From Acidilobaceae archaeon (GTDB lineage: Archaea > Thermoproteota > Thermoprotei_A > Sulfolobales > Acidilobaceae), in NCBI GenBank assembly GCA_027057815.1, contig JALURD010000151.1, positions 1-11,073 of the forward strand: 11,073 nt of DNA, written 5' to 3'. The position numbers were made by a program, and so were the translations under genes. Shown here piece by piece: positions 1 through 5,453 of the stretch. Each line of letters starts with the position of its first letter. Position 1 is the stretch's first letter. Under the pieces are notes generated by a model. The model was not told where the DNA came from. It saw only the letters and a list, made by a program, of their open reading frames with translations, and did no database searches.

Positions 1-72
1 CACAGGCCCTCTTCAGCGGGCACCCTCAGTAACCTGGCGTGTCCTCATTGGCCTCATTTTAATTGGACGCGC

Positions 73-100
73 CTAGCTCAAATATTCTCATCTGAGCTAG
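73..100. promoter_or_regulatory. grc3/clp1 promoter: TATA-like core flanked by an inverted repeat
   Basis: The AT core AAATATT (80-86) lies about 42 bases before the GTG start, predicting transcription from about 109 and a short leader that contains GGAGG. It is flanked by a perfect 8-base inverted repeat, CTAGCTCA (73-80) and TGAGCTAG (93-100), separated by 12 bases. A dyad centred on the TATA region could be an operator, but 8-base dyads also occur by chance. Confidence 0.4.
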
Positions 101-124
101 CCCTGGGTTCGGAGGGCTTGAAGG

Positions 125-1312
125 GTGATGTCTCAGAAAGTTGATGGAGTCTTTGTAGTTAATGGGCCAGCTAAAGTGAGAGTTGTCGACGGTCTCGTGG
201 AGGTTTTAGGCCACAGAATGTCCTCCGGGGAATTCGTTGTCCCCTTGGGGAGAAGTATCCCTATCAAAGCTATAGAGGCAGAAATAGAGATTACACCGTC
301 GCGTGATAGACTTACACTCGGTGATCAGAATCTTTATGAAGTGCTCTCAAATACAGCGAGGGAACTGTCAAGCCTCGAACCTCCCATCTTACTTGTAGGC
401 CCTAGCGATGTTGGAAAGAGTACCCTTGCATCCATGGTAGCAGTAATGGCTAGCTTTGATGGAAAGTCTAGCCTCCTCACAGTTGATGTTGGACAGAATG
501 AGCTGTACGCGCCGGGCTTTGCTGCATCGATCCAGGTGTCACCGCCATTCATTCCAGGATGGGTTAAGGACTCCGAGCCTGACCGCTGCTTTGTTGGAGC
601 ATTCACGCCATCGAGAAGGTTATCTAACTATCTTAACTGCGCCGCTAAACTCGCCTGGAAGAGCAAGGGATTCCTTGTGGTAGACAGTGACGGCTGGGTA
701 GCTCCTTGGGATGGCATTTACTCCAAGGCCGCCCTTGCATCAGTAGTTAGGGCCTCAACGATAGTTCACGTCGGTCTGGGTGAAGTTGAGTCGAGGGCTC
801 TGGAGTCTCTTCTACCGGGTTTGAAGCACGTGAAAATTAAGCGTAGCCTATCCCCCACTAAGAAGACTAGAGAGGCCCGCCGAGCCCATAGAGAGAGGTT
901 GATTATTGCTAGACTTGTAAACGCAAAAGCTCGGAGCGTCAAACTTGAGTCGACACCCGTAATAGGGCTCCCAATAGGGCTGGGTTCTCCTCCTTCCCGT
1001 GAAGTAGTAGAGAACCTAGGAATCGACTTGAAGTTCGCCGAGAGAATAGAGGTGGCAAGCGACGGCCAAGTTATTCTCGTTTCTCGGAAACCGCTTCGCA
1101 AGAACGTTGGAGTGAGGGTTGTGAAGCCGGGGTTCGAGAGGGGTCTTGTAGCATCCGTTCATGGGTCCAATGGCTTAGAATATCTAGCAGTTATAGAGAG
1201 AATTAATTATAGAACTGGAATTATAAACGTTTTAACCGAATATGAAGGCCCAGTAAGCCTCCTCGAAGTTGGAGAAGCAAAGATAGATATATTACAACAC
1301 ATTAAATATTAG
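125..1312 (+). CDS. Grc3/Clp1-family polynucleotide 5'-hydroxyl kinase
   Basis: Predicted ATP-dependent kinase that phosphorylates RNA (possibly also DNA) 5'-hydroxyl ends in the cytosol; archaeal members relate to eukaryotic Clp1 and Grc3, which act in tRNA splicing and rRNA processing. The 395-residue product has a Walker A loop GPSDVGKST (about 92-100), a Clp1-type D-x-G-Q segment (VDVGQN, about 120-125) and a later VDSDGW stretch (about 186-191) where the family usually has its N-T-x-G-W motif. The N-terminal ~60 residues and the C-terminal ~100 residues look like the beta-rich flanking domains of the family. Starts GTG 125 and ATG 128 are adjacent; GGAGG at 111-115 gives 9 bases of spacing to the GTG. 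A TATA-like core lies at 80-86. The gene stands alone and looks more AT-rich than pyrEC downstream. Family assignment is strong; the exact RNA substrate is unknown. Confidence 0.9.
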   Translation: MMSQKVDGVFVVNGPAKVRVVDGLVEVLGHRMSSGEFVVPLGRSIPIKAIEAEIEITPSRDRLTLGDQNLYEVLSNTARELSSLEPPILLVGPSDVGKSTLASMVAVMASFDGKSSLLTVDVGQNELYAPGFAASIQVSPPFIPGWVKDSEPDRCFVGAFTPSRRLSNYLNCAAKLAWKSKGFLVVDSDGWVAPWDGIYSKAALASVVRASTIVHVGLGEVESRALESLLPGLKHVKIKRSLSPTKKTREARRAHRERLIIARLVNAKARSVKLESTPVIGLPIGLGSPPSREVVENLGIDLKFAERIEVASDGQVILVSRKPLRKNVGVRVVKPGFERGLVASVHGSNGLEYLAVIERINYRTGIINVLTEYEGPVSLLEVGEAKIDILQHIKY

Positions 1313-1507
1313 CATGACTATATAAAAATCCTATGTAATACCTATTCCATCTACTTTTAATCAAGCGTATCAACATGTATTGACGAGCTTTCCATGGTCG
1401 TTATCTGTTAGTTAGCGAGTTAGATTAGTTTAGAAGTCCTCATTTATTATACTCCCCCTAATAAACTCTACAGGGTATCCAAGGGTAAGTGATGGGGGCA
1501 AGATTTA
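1313..1507. other. AT-rich spacer between grc3/clp1 and the cupin gene
   Basis: No open frame of credible length is present. The spacer holds a textbook archaeal TATA box (TATATAAAAA, 1319-1328) with no gene at the expected distance. It also has a low-complexity TTAG-rich stretch (1408-1436) and, at its end, the cupin promoter. T-rich segments could help stop grc3/clp1 transcription. Confidence 0.5.
1456..1498 (+). promoter_or_regulatory. Predicted cupin promoter and ribosome binding site
   Basis: The AT core CTAATAAAC (about 1458-1466) is centred about 45 bases before ATG 1508, predicting transcription from about 1489. The short leader begins GTGATGGGGG (1489-1498), which can pair with the archaeal 16S 3' end. 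A second AT patch (TTATTAT, 1444-1450) is an alternative TATA box with a longer leader. Confidence 0.45.
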
Positions 1508-1906
1508 ATGGCTGGAGAGGAGGTTGTCTGCGGCAAAGTGATTAAATATGATGAAGTCGAGGCTACTCCCGTGCCCAGAGAGATGGCGACGGGCACGACC
1601 ATCAGATGGCTTATCTCCAATGAGGACGGTGCAAAACATTTCTACATGAGGCTTTTCGAGATGGAGCCGGGTGCTCACATTAAACCACACTATCATCCAT
1701 GGGAGCATGAGATATTCATACTTGAGGGCGGAGGAGAAGTCAGGATAGGTGACCGCGTCTTCAAGGTCGAAGCAGGTCACGTAGTTTTCATACCACCAAA
1801 TGTTGAGCATGAGTATAAGGCTGGAGAGTCGGGGATGAAGTTCCTGTGCATTATACCTGCTGCGCCCACTGCGGAGGAGGTAGCAGAGCCGCTAGCATGC
1901 AAATAA
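1508..1906 (+). CDS. Small single-domain cupin protein
   Basis: A 132-residue, one-domain cupin (cupin_2 type) with a complete metal site. Motif 1 runs G55-x5-HYH (H61, H63)-x4-E68-x6-G75, and motif 2 runs from G90 through PPN to H101. H61, H63, E68 (or H67) and H101 are the expected ligands of a bound metal such as Fe, Mn, Ni or Zn. Such proteins may be dioxygenases, isomerases or sugar/ligand binders, so substrate and reaction cannot be named from sequence. There is no signal peptide; it should be cytosolic. ATG 1508 is preceded by a G-run (1494-1498) 9 bases away and by an AT core around 1459-1466, suggesting its own promoter. It converges on eL13, with 60 bases between stop codons. Family certain, function open. 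Confidence 0.93.
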   Translation: MAGEEVVCGKVIKYDEVEATPVPREMATGTTIRWLISNEDGAKHFYMRLFEMEPGAHIKPHYHPWEHEIFILEGGGEVRIGDRVFKVEAGHVVFIPPNVEHEYKAGESGMKFLCIIPAAPTAEEVAEPLACK

Positions 1907-1911
1907 CTCTC

Positions 1912-1931
1912 CTTAAACATTCTTAAACATT
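1912..1931. repeat. Perfect tandem duplication of a 10-base unit
   Basis: CTTAAACATT occurs twice head to tail (1912-1921 and 1922-1931) just after the cupin stop codon, between convergent genes. On the minus strand it gives two T-rich AATGTTTAAG units downstream of eL13, which might act in termination. It may also be simple slippage. Confidence 0.8.
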
Positions 1932-1966
1932 TAGGGTAATAATATATGAGAATTAGGATTGTAGTT

Positions 1967-2242
1967 TTAGATTTTTATCCCGGCCTTCCTAAGCTTCTCT
2001 AGGAACTCTTGTAGCGCTTTTACGTTCCACTCGTGGACAGTCTTCCTCCTTTTGTCGACGTAGAGTCCTAGCTTCATAGCCTGCTTCGGCGTTAGACCTA
2101 CAGCTTCCAGCTCGCCTATACTGAAACCCCTGCCCTCACGCAGGCCCGGCTCTATGGGGCCTTGCTTGACTAGCCTTGGCTTCTTCACTAGGGCCTTGGG
2201 AGGCTCTATACCAGGTGGGAGTTGTATCTTTGACTTAGCCAT
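1967..2242 (-). CDS. rpl13e: 50S ribosomal protein eL13 (L13e)
   Basis: Large-subunit ribosomal protein eL13. The 91-residue product shows the family core: GFSIGELEAVGL, then KQAMKLGLYVDKRRKT, then a lysine-rich C-terminal helix ending LEKLRKAGIKI. The N-terminal part is basic and proline-rich, as expected for rRNA contact. The length suits the short archaeal form. ATG 2242 is chosen over an in-frame GTG at 2254 because a strong site, GGGGGTGA (2258-2251), lies 8 bases before the ATG and physically overlaps the GTG. A TATA-like core (GATAAAA, about 2293-2299 read on the minus strand) sits upstream. Within archaea eL13 occurs in crenarchaea and relatives and is absent from Euryarchaeota, which helps place the organism. 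It is monocistronic and convergent with the cupin gene. Confidence 0.96.
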   Translation of the reverse strand: MAKSKIQLPPGIEPPKALVKKPRLVKQGPIEPGLREGRGFSIGELEAVGLTPKQAMKLGLYVDKRRKTVHEWNVKALQEFLEKLRKAGIKI

Positions 2243-2250
2243 GCCTATCG

Positions 2251-2302
2251 TCACCCCCGGCTAACTCAGCTGAGCTACTAGAAGGTAGAAGGTTTTATCT
2301 TT
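2251..2302 (-). promoter_or_regulatory. eL13 promoter, dyad and start-deciding ribosome binding site
   Basis: Reading the minus strand, a TATA-like GATAAAA core (about 2299-2293) is followed by an imperfect 16-base dyad: TAACTCAG joined to CTGAGCTA on the plus strand, 2262-2277, with one mismatch. GGGGGTGA follows at 2258-2251. Predicted transcription from about 2270 would put the start point inside the dyad. The ribosome site fixes ATG 2242 as the start. Confidence 0.5.
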
Positions 2303-2435
2303 GGCTCGCTCTCCCTGCATTTTCTCCTAATAGCCGTCGTTGATCGTACAGGGGGCTACTGCAAGTATTAGGACTTAATGCTTTGAGTTTTATGAGTTGG
2401 GCCTCCTCGTTTTAAACTCCAATTAAATCTGTGTC
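2303..2435. other. Spacer between eL13 promoter and PsiE-like gene
   Basis: I see no coding frame, RNA gene or strong promoter here. The sequence is AT-rich near 2375-2425 and would form the 3' untranslated region and terminator of the PsiE-like gene on the minus strand. Confidence 0.4.
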
Positions 2436-2894
2436 CTAGCTCTCCGCTGTGCAGTCCCTCTCAGCGCCTCTTTTGCTTCTTCTACTCGATATCCTCCAGT
2501 ACCTTGCTTCGAGGAGGCCGATTATAATCCAGGCCGTCACTAGTGCTGTGAAGACTAGGACGAGGACTGCTAGAAGGTCTGTCGATGGCCCCCTAATTTC
2601 TATTGCTATGAATTCCCTTAGGACGGCGAGCATAGCCGCTTCAATAACTATTCTGACAGGGATCATTTTTTCTAGGACGGCCGTTAGTAAGGTTCTAGTT
2701 ACGTCTATAGCTAGCACTATGAGCAAGATGGAGTCTAAAAGATGGAGGAATACTGTTTTGTCGAACCCTTCGGACCTCATTAACTGCAGTATATCGGTTG
2801 CAGTCTTTATAGATGCCACTAGAACACCTATCGATAATATGCCAGCCAATAGCAGCTCGAGCGCCATTATAACGTATTTGGCTAGATGGCTCAT
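2436..2894 (-). CDS. PsiE-like (phosphate-starvation-inducible E family) membrane protein
   Basis: A 152-residue integral membrane protein with four predicted helices (about residues 7-28, 50-70, 76-96 and 107-127) and a basic C-terminal tail (RISSRRSKRG) that should stay in the cytoplasm. Helix content, size and the AMLAVLREFI segment before helix 4 resemble the PsiE family, whose molecular role is not established. ATG 2894 is preferred to the longer GTG 2969 frame for three reasons: a TATA-like AAAATTTA (2938-2931) lies 40 bases upstream; GTGAG precedes it; and the extra 25 N-terminal residues are not hydrophobic and would leave no promoter room next to the divergent thiolase gene. Family call is moderate; a generic four-helix protein is the alternative. 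Confidence 0.72.
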   Translation of the reverse strand: MSHLAKYVIMALELLLAGILSIGVLVASIKTATDILQLMRSEGFDKTVFLHLLDSILLIVLAIDVTRTLLTAVLEKMIPVRIVIEAAMLAVLREFIAIEIRGPSTDLLAVLVLVFTALVTAWIIIGLLEARYWRISSRRSKRGAERDCTAES

Positions 2895-2930
2895 GTCCTC
2901 ACTTGATCCCGGCAAGCCCTGTCTCCCACC

Positions 2931-2961
2931 TAAATTTTGGTTGTAGAAGTAGAGTATATGA
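2931..2961. promoter_or_regulatory. Back-to-back TATA elements of the divergent PsiE-like and thiolase genes
   Basis: AAAATTTA on the minus strand (2938-2931) is 40 bases from ATG 2894. GTATATGA on the plus strand (2954-2961) is about 44 bases from GTG 3002. The centres are 23 bases apart, so the two preinitiation complexes would likely compete or interact. Confidence 0.5.
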
Positions 2962-3001
2962 CTTGACACTCCCAGATCTCTCCGGCTAGGTGCTGGCTGC
3001 T

Positions 3002-4000
3002 GTGGTGTTGTGCGACGCTTGCCGGGTTAGGTCTGCCGTGGTCTACCAGGAGCATACGGGTAGGAGGCTTTGCAGAGAGTGCTTCATAGCCGACGTGGTT
3101 GAGAGGGTTAGGTACGAGATTAAGCGTTGGAGGATGATAAAGAATGGAGAGAATTTAATGCTAGCACTGAGTGGTGGTAAGGATAGTTTCGTGCTGCTTG
3201 ACATATTGTCGGAGATCCACGATCCTTCAAGGTTAATGGTGGTCTCCATAGTTGAGGGAATCCCGGGATATAATCGGCGCGAGGACATAGAGAAAGTGGT
3301 CAGGTACGCGAAAGAGAGAGGGATTGATACAATCATTGTTACTAGTATTAGAGAATACACAGGCCTTGACTTAAGCGAGATAGTCAGCATGGCATGGAGG
3401 CGGGGAGTAAGGGAGTCTCCGTGCACTTACGATGGCCTCTTGAGGAGGAGGATAATTAACCACTACGCCAGAATCTATGGCGCTGACAAAACTGTTACAG
3501 CCCACAACCTGGACGATGAAGCACAGACCGCTATTGTCAACATCTTGCGGGGCGACTGGGTTGGACTCCTAAGGCAGCATCCCCTAGCACCCCCTGCCTC
3601 GAGGAGGCTCCTGCCCAGGGTGAAGCCGCTCAGGAAGGTTTACGAGTGGGAGACAGCCACTTACGCTATGCTGAAGGGGTTCAAGTTCCAAGAGACTGAG
3701 TGCATGTACCTCGAGCTAGCCCCTACACTGAGGGCTCGAGTTAGAGCTGCACTCTACCGGCTGGAAAGGGCGAAACCGGGTAGCGCCTTAAGACTCCTCG
3801 AAACCCTCGACGAATTGCTCGAGAAGCCTGCGAGAGAGCTCTCCGTCGAGGATCTCCCCTCTTGCGCCAGGTGCGGGGAGCCTACTAGCCCAGCTAGGAG
3901 AGTGTGCAAGCTATGTGAAGTCCTAGAGAAAGCGGGAGTCATATCGCCGAGCTATCAGATCCCCTTCAAGGCTCGAGGGCTAGCCTATCTTGAAGCCTAG
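3002..4000 (+). CDS. ttuA: TtuA/Ncs6-type tRNA 2-thiolation enzyme (PP-loop ATPase)
   Basis: Predicted tRNA uridine thiolase: it adenylates the uridine C2 oxygen with ATP and replaces it with sulfur, at U54 (TtuA) or U34 (Ncs6/NcsA). From GTG 3002 the 332-residue product shows an N-terminal zinc site (C4, C7, C24, C27), the PP-loop SGGKDS (57-62), HNLDDEAQT (about 168-176), ECMY with C234, and a C-terminal zinc site (C288, C291, C302, C305). The odd feature is PCTYDG: C141 is kept, but the position that normally carries the second iron-sulfur cysteine is D144. GTG 3002 is favoured over GTG 2990 because GGTG (2989-2992) is 9 bases upstream and a TATA box lies at 2954-2961. Its 3' end overlaps the FUN14 gene by 21 bases on the other strand. 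Choice between U54 and U34 is uncertain. Confidence 0.9.
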   Translation: MVLCDACRVRSAVVYQEHTGRRLCRECFIADVVERVRYEIKRWRMIKNGENLMLALSGGKDSFVLLDILSEIHDPSRLMVVSIVEGIPGYNRREDIEKVVRYAKERGIDTIIVTSIREYTGLDLSEIVSMAWRRGVRESPCTYDGLLRRRIINHYARIYGADKTVTAHNLDDEAQTAIVNILRGDWVGLLRQHPLAPPASRRLLPRVKPLRKVYEWETATYAMLKGFKFQETECMYLELAPTLRARVRAALYRLERAKPGSALRLLETLDELLEKPARELSVEDLPSCARCGEPTSPARRVCKLCEVLEKAGVISPSYQIPFKARGLAYLEA

Positions 4001-4309
4001 AGTAAACCCTAGGAGGAATGCCGATGCGAATGGAACGTTAGCTAATATGTGGCTTTTCAGGCTCACCGCGGTGGACGTCCCACCAGTAATAGCGTTCTCT
4101 ATGCTCTGGGCCAGTGCATCGTAGTTGACCTTTATCCACCCCTTGTATTCTAGCGCTAAGAGGCCTAGGACGAATACACCCACTACTATCATTATCAGCT
4201 TGAGGAGCTTCTTCACCGCATAGCCGGCGGCAAAGCCTAGCACTCCACCGCCTCCCAGCTGGAATAGGACTATTGTCCAGATGTCTGCTGTCTGGGTTGC
4301 TTCAGCCAT
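3980..4309 (-). CDS. FUN14-family membrane protein
   Basis: A 109-residue membrane protein with the FUN14 layout: a glycine-rich first helix (QLGGGGVLGFAAGYAVKK, about 17-34), a second helix (about 35-55), the conserved-looking EYKGWIKVNYDAL segment (54-66), an amphipathic stretch, and a last helix (about 90-107) rich in F, L and G. Eukaryotic FUNDC1 is a mitophagy receptor, but that function cannot be carried over; prokaryotic members have no established role. ATG 4309 is preceded by GGGGTG (4324-4319) with 9 bases of spacing and by an AT core near 4351-4355. The last 21 bases lie antisense within the end of the thiolase gene. Family call is fairly firm, function unknown. Confidence 0.86.
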   Translation of the reverse strand: MAEATQTADIWTIVLFQLGGGGVLGFAAGYAVKKLLKLIMIVVGVFVLGLLALEYKGWIKVNYDALAQSIENAITGGTSTAVSLKSHILANVPFASAFLLGFTLGFKIG

Positions 4310-4318
4310 CTACGCCAG

Positions 4319-4384
4319 CACCCCTTAATACTAGGTGGTTGGGCAGGCTCTTAATGGTATTGCCCAGCGTCTTGTCAAAGGGTG
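4319..4384. promoter_or_regulatory. Shared divergent promoter core, FUN14 / Nudix
   Basis: The AT core around TTAAT (4351-4355) lies about 42 bases from both FUN14 ATG 4309 and Nudix GTG 4393. Each predicted short leader holds a ribosome site at the usual distance: GGGGTG (4324-4319) for FUN14 and GGGTG (4380-4384) for Nudix. A second AT patch (CTTAATAC, 4324-4331) could instead drive a leaderless Nudix start at ATG 4354. Confidence 0.45.
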
Positions 4385-4392
4385 TGGCCCTG

Positions 4393-4872
4393 GTGCCGCC
4401 TGTTAGGTACCCGGAGAGGCCTCTAGTAGGTGTGGGAGCACTGGTATTGAGGGGTGACCGCATACTTCTGATAAGGAGGGCTGCTCCGCCCTCCAGAGGC
4501 CTGTGGAGCATACCCGGCGGCCACGTGGAGCTTGGCGAAAGCGTATTGGAGACAGCGGTCAGGGAGCTCAAGGAGGAGGCAGGCCTTGACGGTCAGGCTT
4601 TGGGGGTTGTGAATGTAGACGAAGTAATAAAGAGAGATGACAGTGGCAGGGTAGTCTATCATTATGTTCTAGTAACTGTTCTAGTCGACGCACCCCATGG
4701 CGAACCCAAGCCTGGCGGTGACGCTTTAGACGCGTCTTTCTTCGAATTAAGAGAAGCACTGCATATGGCCGATATAGCACCCTCGGCCGCCGGGCTCATT
4801 AGGAAGATACTGGAGGGCCGGATACCCCTTGCTAATCCTATACCTGTTAGGAAATACTCGCCCTCCGACTAG
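4393..4872 (+). CDS. Nudix hydrolase (ADP-ribose pyrophosphatase-like)
   Basis: Cytosolic Mg2+-dependent pyrophosphohydrolase of nucleoside diphosphates linked to another group, such as ADP-ribose, NADH or oxidised NTPs. From GTG 4393 the 159-residue product has a perfect Nudix box (G43-x5-E49-x7-R57-E58-L-x-E61-E62-x-G64-L65), with the metal-binding glutamates intact, preceded by the first strands (RPLVGVGALVL). Length fits a single-domain member. GTG 4393 is chosen because GGGTG (4380-4384) lies 8 bases before it and the protein then begins MPPVRYPERP, directly before the domain. ATG 4354 (13 residues longer) and the TTG at 4273 are alternatives; the latter would overlap FUN14. The gene diverges from FUN14 and converges on eS26. 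Substrate cannot be fixed from sequence. Confidence 0.93.
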   Translation: MPPVRYPERPLVGVGALVLRGDRILLIRRAAPPSRGLWSIPGGHVELGESVLETAVRELKEEAGLDGQALGVVNVDEVIKRDDSGRVVYHYVLVTVLVDAPHGEPKPGGDALDASFFELREALHMADIAPSAAGLIRKILEGRIPLANPIPVRKYSPSD

Positions 4873-4941
4873 GAGCTACCTTTATGTCTGCAGGGCGTCT
4901 AGACATAACCTGGTATTATACCGGGTAGTCACTCCTGGATG

Positions 4942-5056
4942 AAAATAATGTGATTACCGGGGCTGTAGGCCCCGCTGCGCGCTCCCGGTCATGCAGCCCG
5001 CTGGCAACGGGCCCTCGCCGGGAGCGGGGGGCCTACCGGGGCGGGGCCCTCCGTAT
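4942..5056. ncRNA. Candidate GC-rich structured RNA between convergent genes
   Basis: The 209-base gap between the Nudix and eS26 stop codons holds a very GC-rich core (4956-5056) in an otherwise AT-rich spacer. It folds into nested helices: 4965-4973 with 5028-5036 (9 pairs), 4980-4988 with 5018-5026 (9 pairs), and 4996-5000 with 5008-5012 (5 pairs, 7-base loop). An upstream ATTATA (4915-4920) would start a plus-strand RNA near 4942. I do not recognise a tRNA, 5S, SRP, RNase P, C/D or H/ACA signature. Strand is uncertain because helices look alike on both. A strong terminator-like structure or GC-rich chance sequence is the alternative. Confidence 0.35.
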
Positions 5057-5081
5057 TAGCGTGGATGACTCTAGCCAGGGT

Positions 5082-5372
5082 TTAGAGTTCTATCCTGGGC
5101 CTCGGCTTCCTCTCGTGTTCCGGCCTTATCTTGATTATGCCGTAGTGTATGGCGCAGTTTATACAGTAGCATTTAGTGACCGGGTACCTCATTATTATTG
5201 CTCCCTTCCTCTCTAGTTCCCTGGCTAGCTGGGGGTCCACTGGGCTGTACATTCTGGTAACGCATACAGCCTTGTCTGCTGGGACCATTCTGCCGCAGTT
5301 GTCGCACTGTATCTGCCTAACGCTCCCCTTGTCCCCCTTCCTTCTACCCCTGTTCTCCCTCTTCTTTGGCAC
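5082..5372 (-). CDS. rps26e: 30S ribosomal protein eS26 (S26e)
   Basis: Small-subunit zinc-ribbon protein eS26, located near the mRNA exit channel of the ribosome. The 96-residue product begins MPKKRENRGRRKGDKG, a basic archaeal eS26 start. The zinc site is CDNC (C23, C26) paired with CYCINC (C70, C73), and the conserved block KGAIIMRYPVTKCYC is present. GTG 5372 is chosen over GTG 5381 because the protein then starts at the family's usual MPKK and GGGTG (5383-5379) sits 6 bases upstream. eS26 is absent from Euryarchaeota, supporting a crenarchaeal source. It is divergent from pyrE, 82 bases start to start, and convergent with the Nudix gene. Confidence 0.97.
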   Translation of the reverse strand: MPKKRENRGRRKGDKGSVRQIQCDNCGRMVPADKAVCVTRMYSPVDPQLARELERKGAIIMRYPVTKCYCINCAIHYGIIKIRPEHERKPRPRIEL

Positions 5373-5408
5373 CTCCTGCACCCGTTCACTTGCTGTGGCC
5401 CGCCGGGG

Positions 5409-5415
5409 ATATTAA
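5409..5415. promoter_or_regulatory. Single TATA-like core between eS26 and pyrE
   Basis: ATATTAA is the only AT-rich core in the 81-base gap between the divergent start codons. Its centre is 40 bases from the eS26 start (5372) and 42 from the pyrE start (5454). It can be read in either direction (CTTAATATCC on the minus strand), so it may serve both genes. Predicted start points are near 5386 (-) and 5438 (+). Confidence 0.5.
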
Positions 5416-5453
5416 GTGGACCCCAAAGGCTCTCAGGCATACCGGGTCTGCAG

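Noticed and set aside
1..57. Possible minus-strand gene start at the left edge (GTG at 23-21, or ATG at 57 or 48)
   Set aside because: The ATG frames stop within 15 codons. The GTG frame is open for only seven codons before the edge and has no well-spaced ribosome site, so it cannot be supported.
1548..1556. TATGATGAA resembling a C box
   Set aside because: It lies in the cupin coding frame (Y-D-E) and no CTGA follows within guide-RNA distance.
2449..2946. Plus-strand 165-codon open frame
   Set aside because: It is antisense to the PsiE-like gene, is Ser/Thr/Arg-rich without domain logic, and lacks a promoter or ribosome site; the minus-strand frame encodes clear membrane helices.
4956..5056. 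tRNA or H/ACA RNA in the GC-rich spacer
   Set aside because: No GTTCGANTC-type T-arm or 7-pair acceptor with tRNA spacing is present, and there is no kink-turn G-A pairs or 3' ACA for H/ACA.
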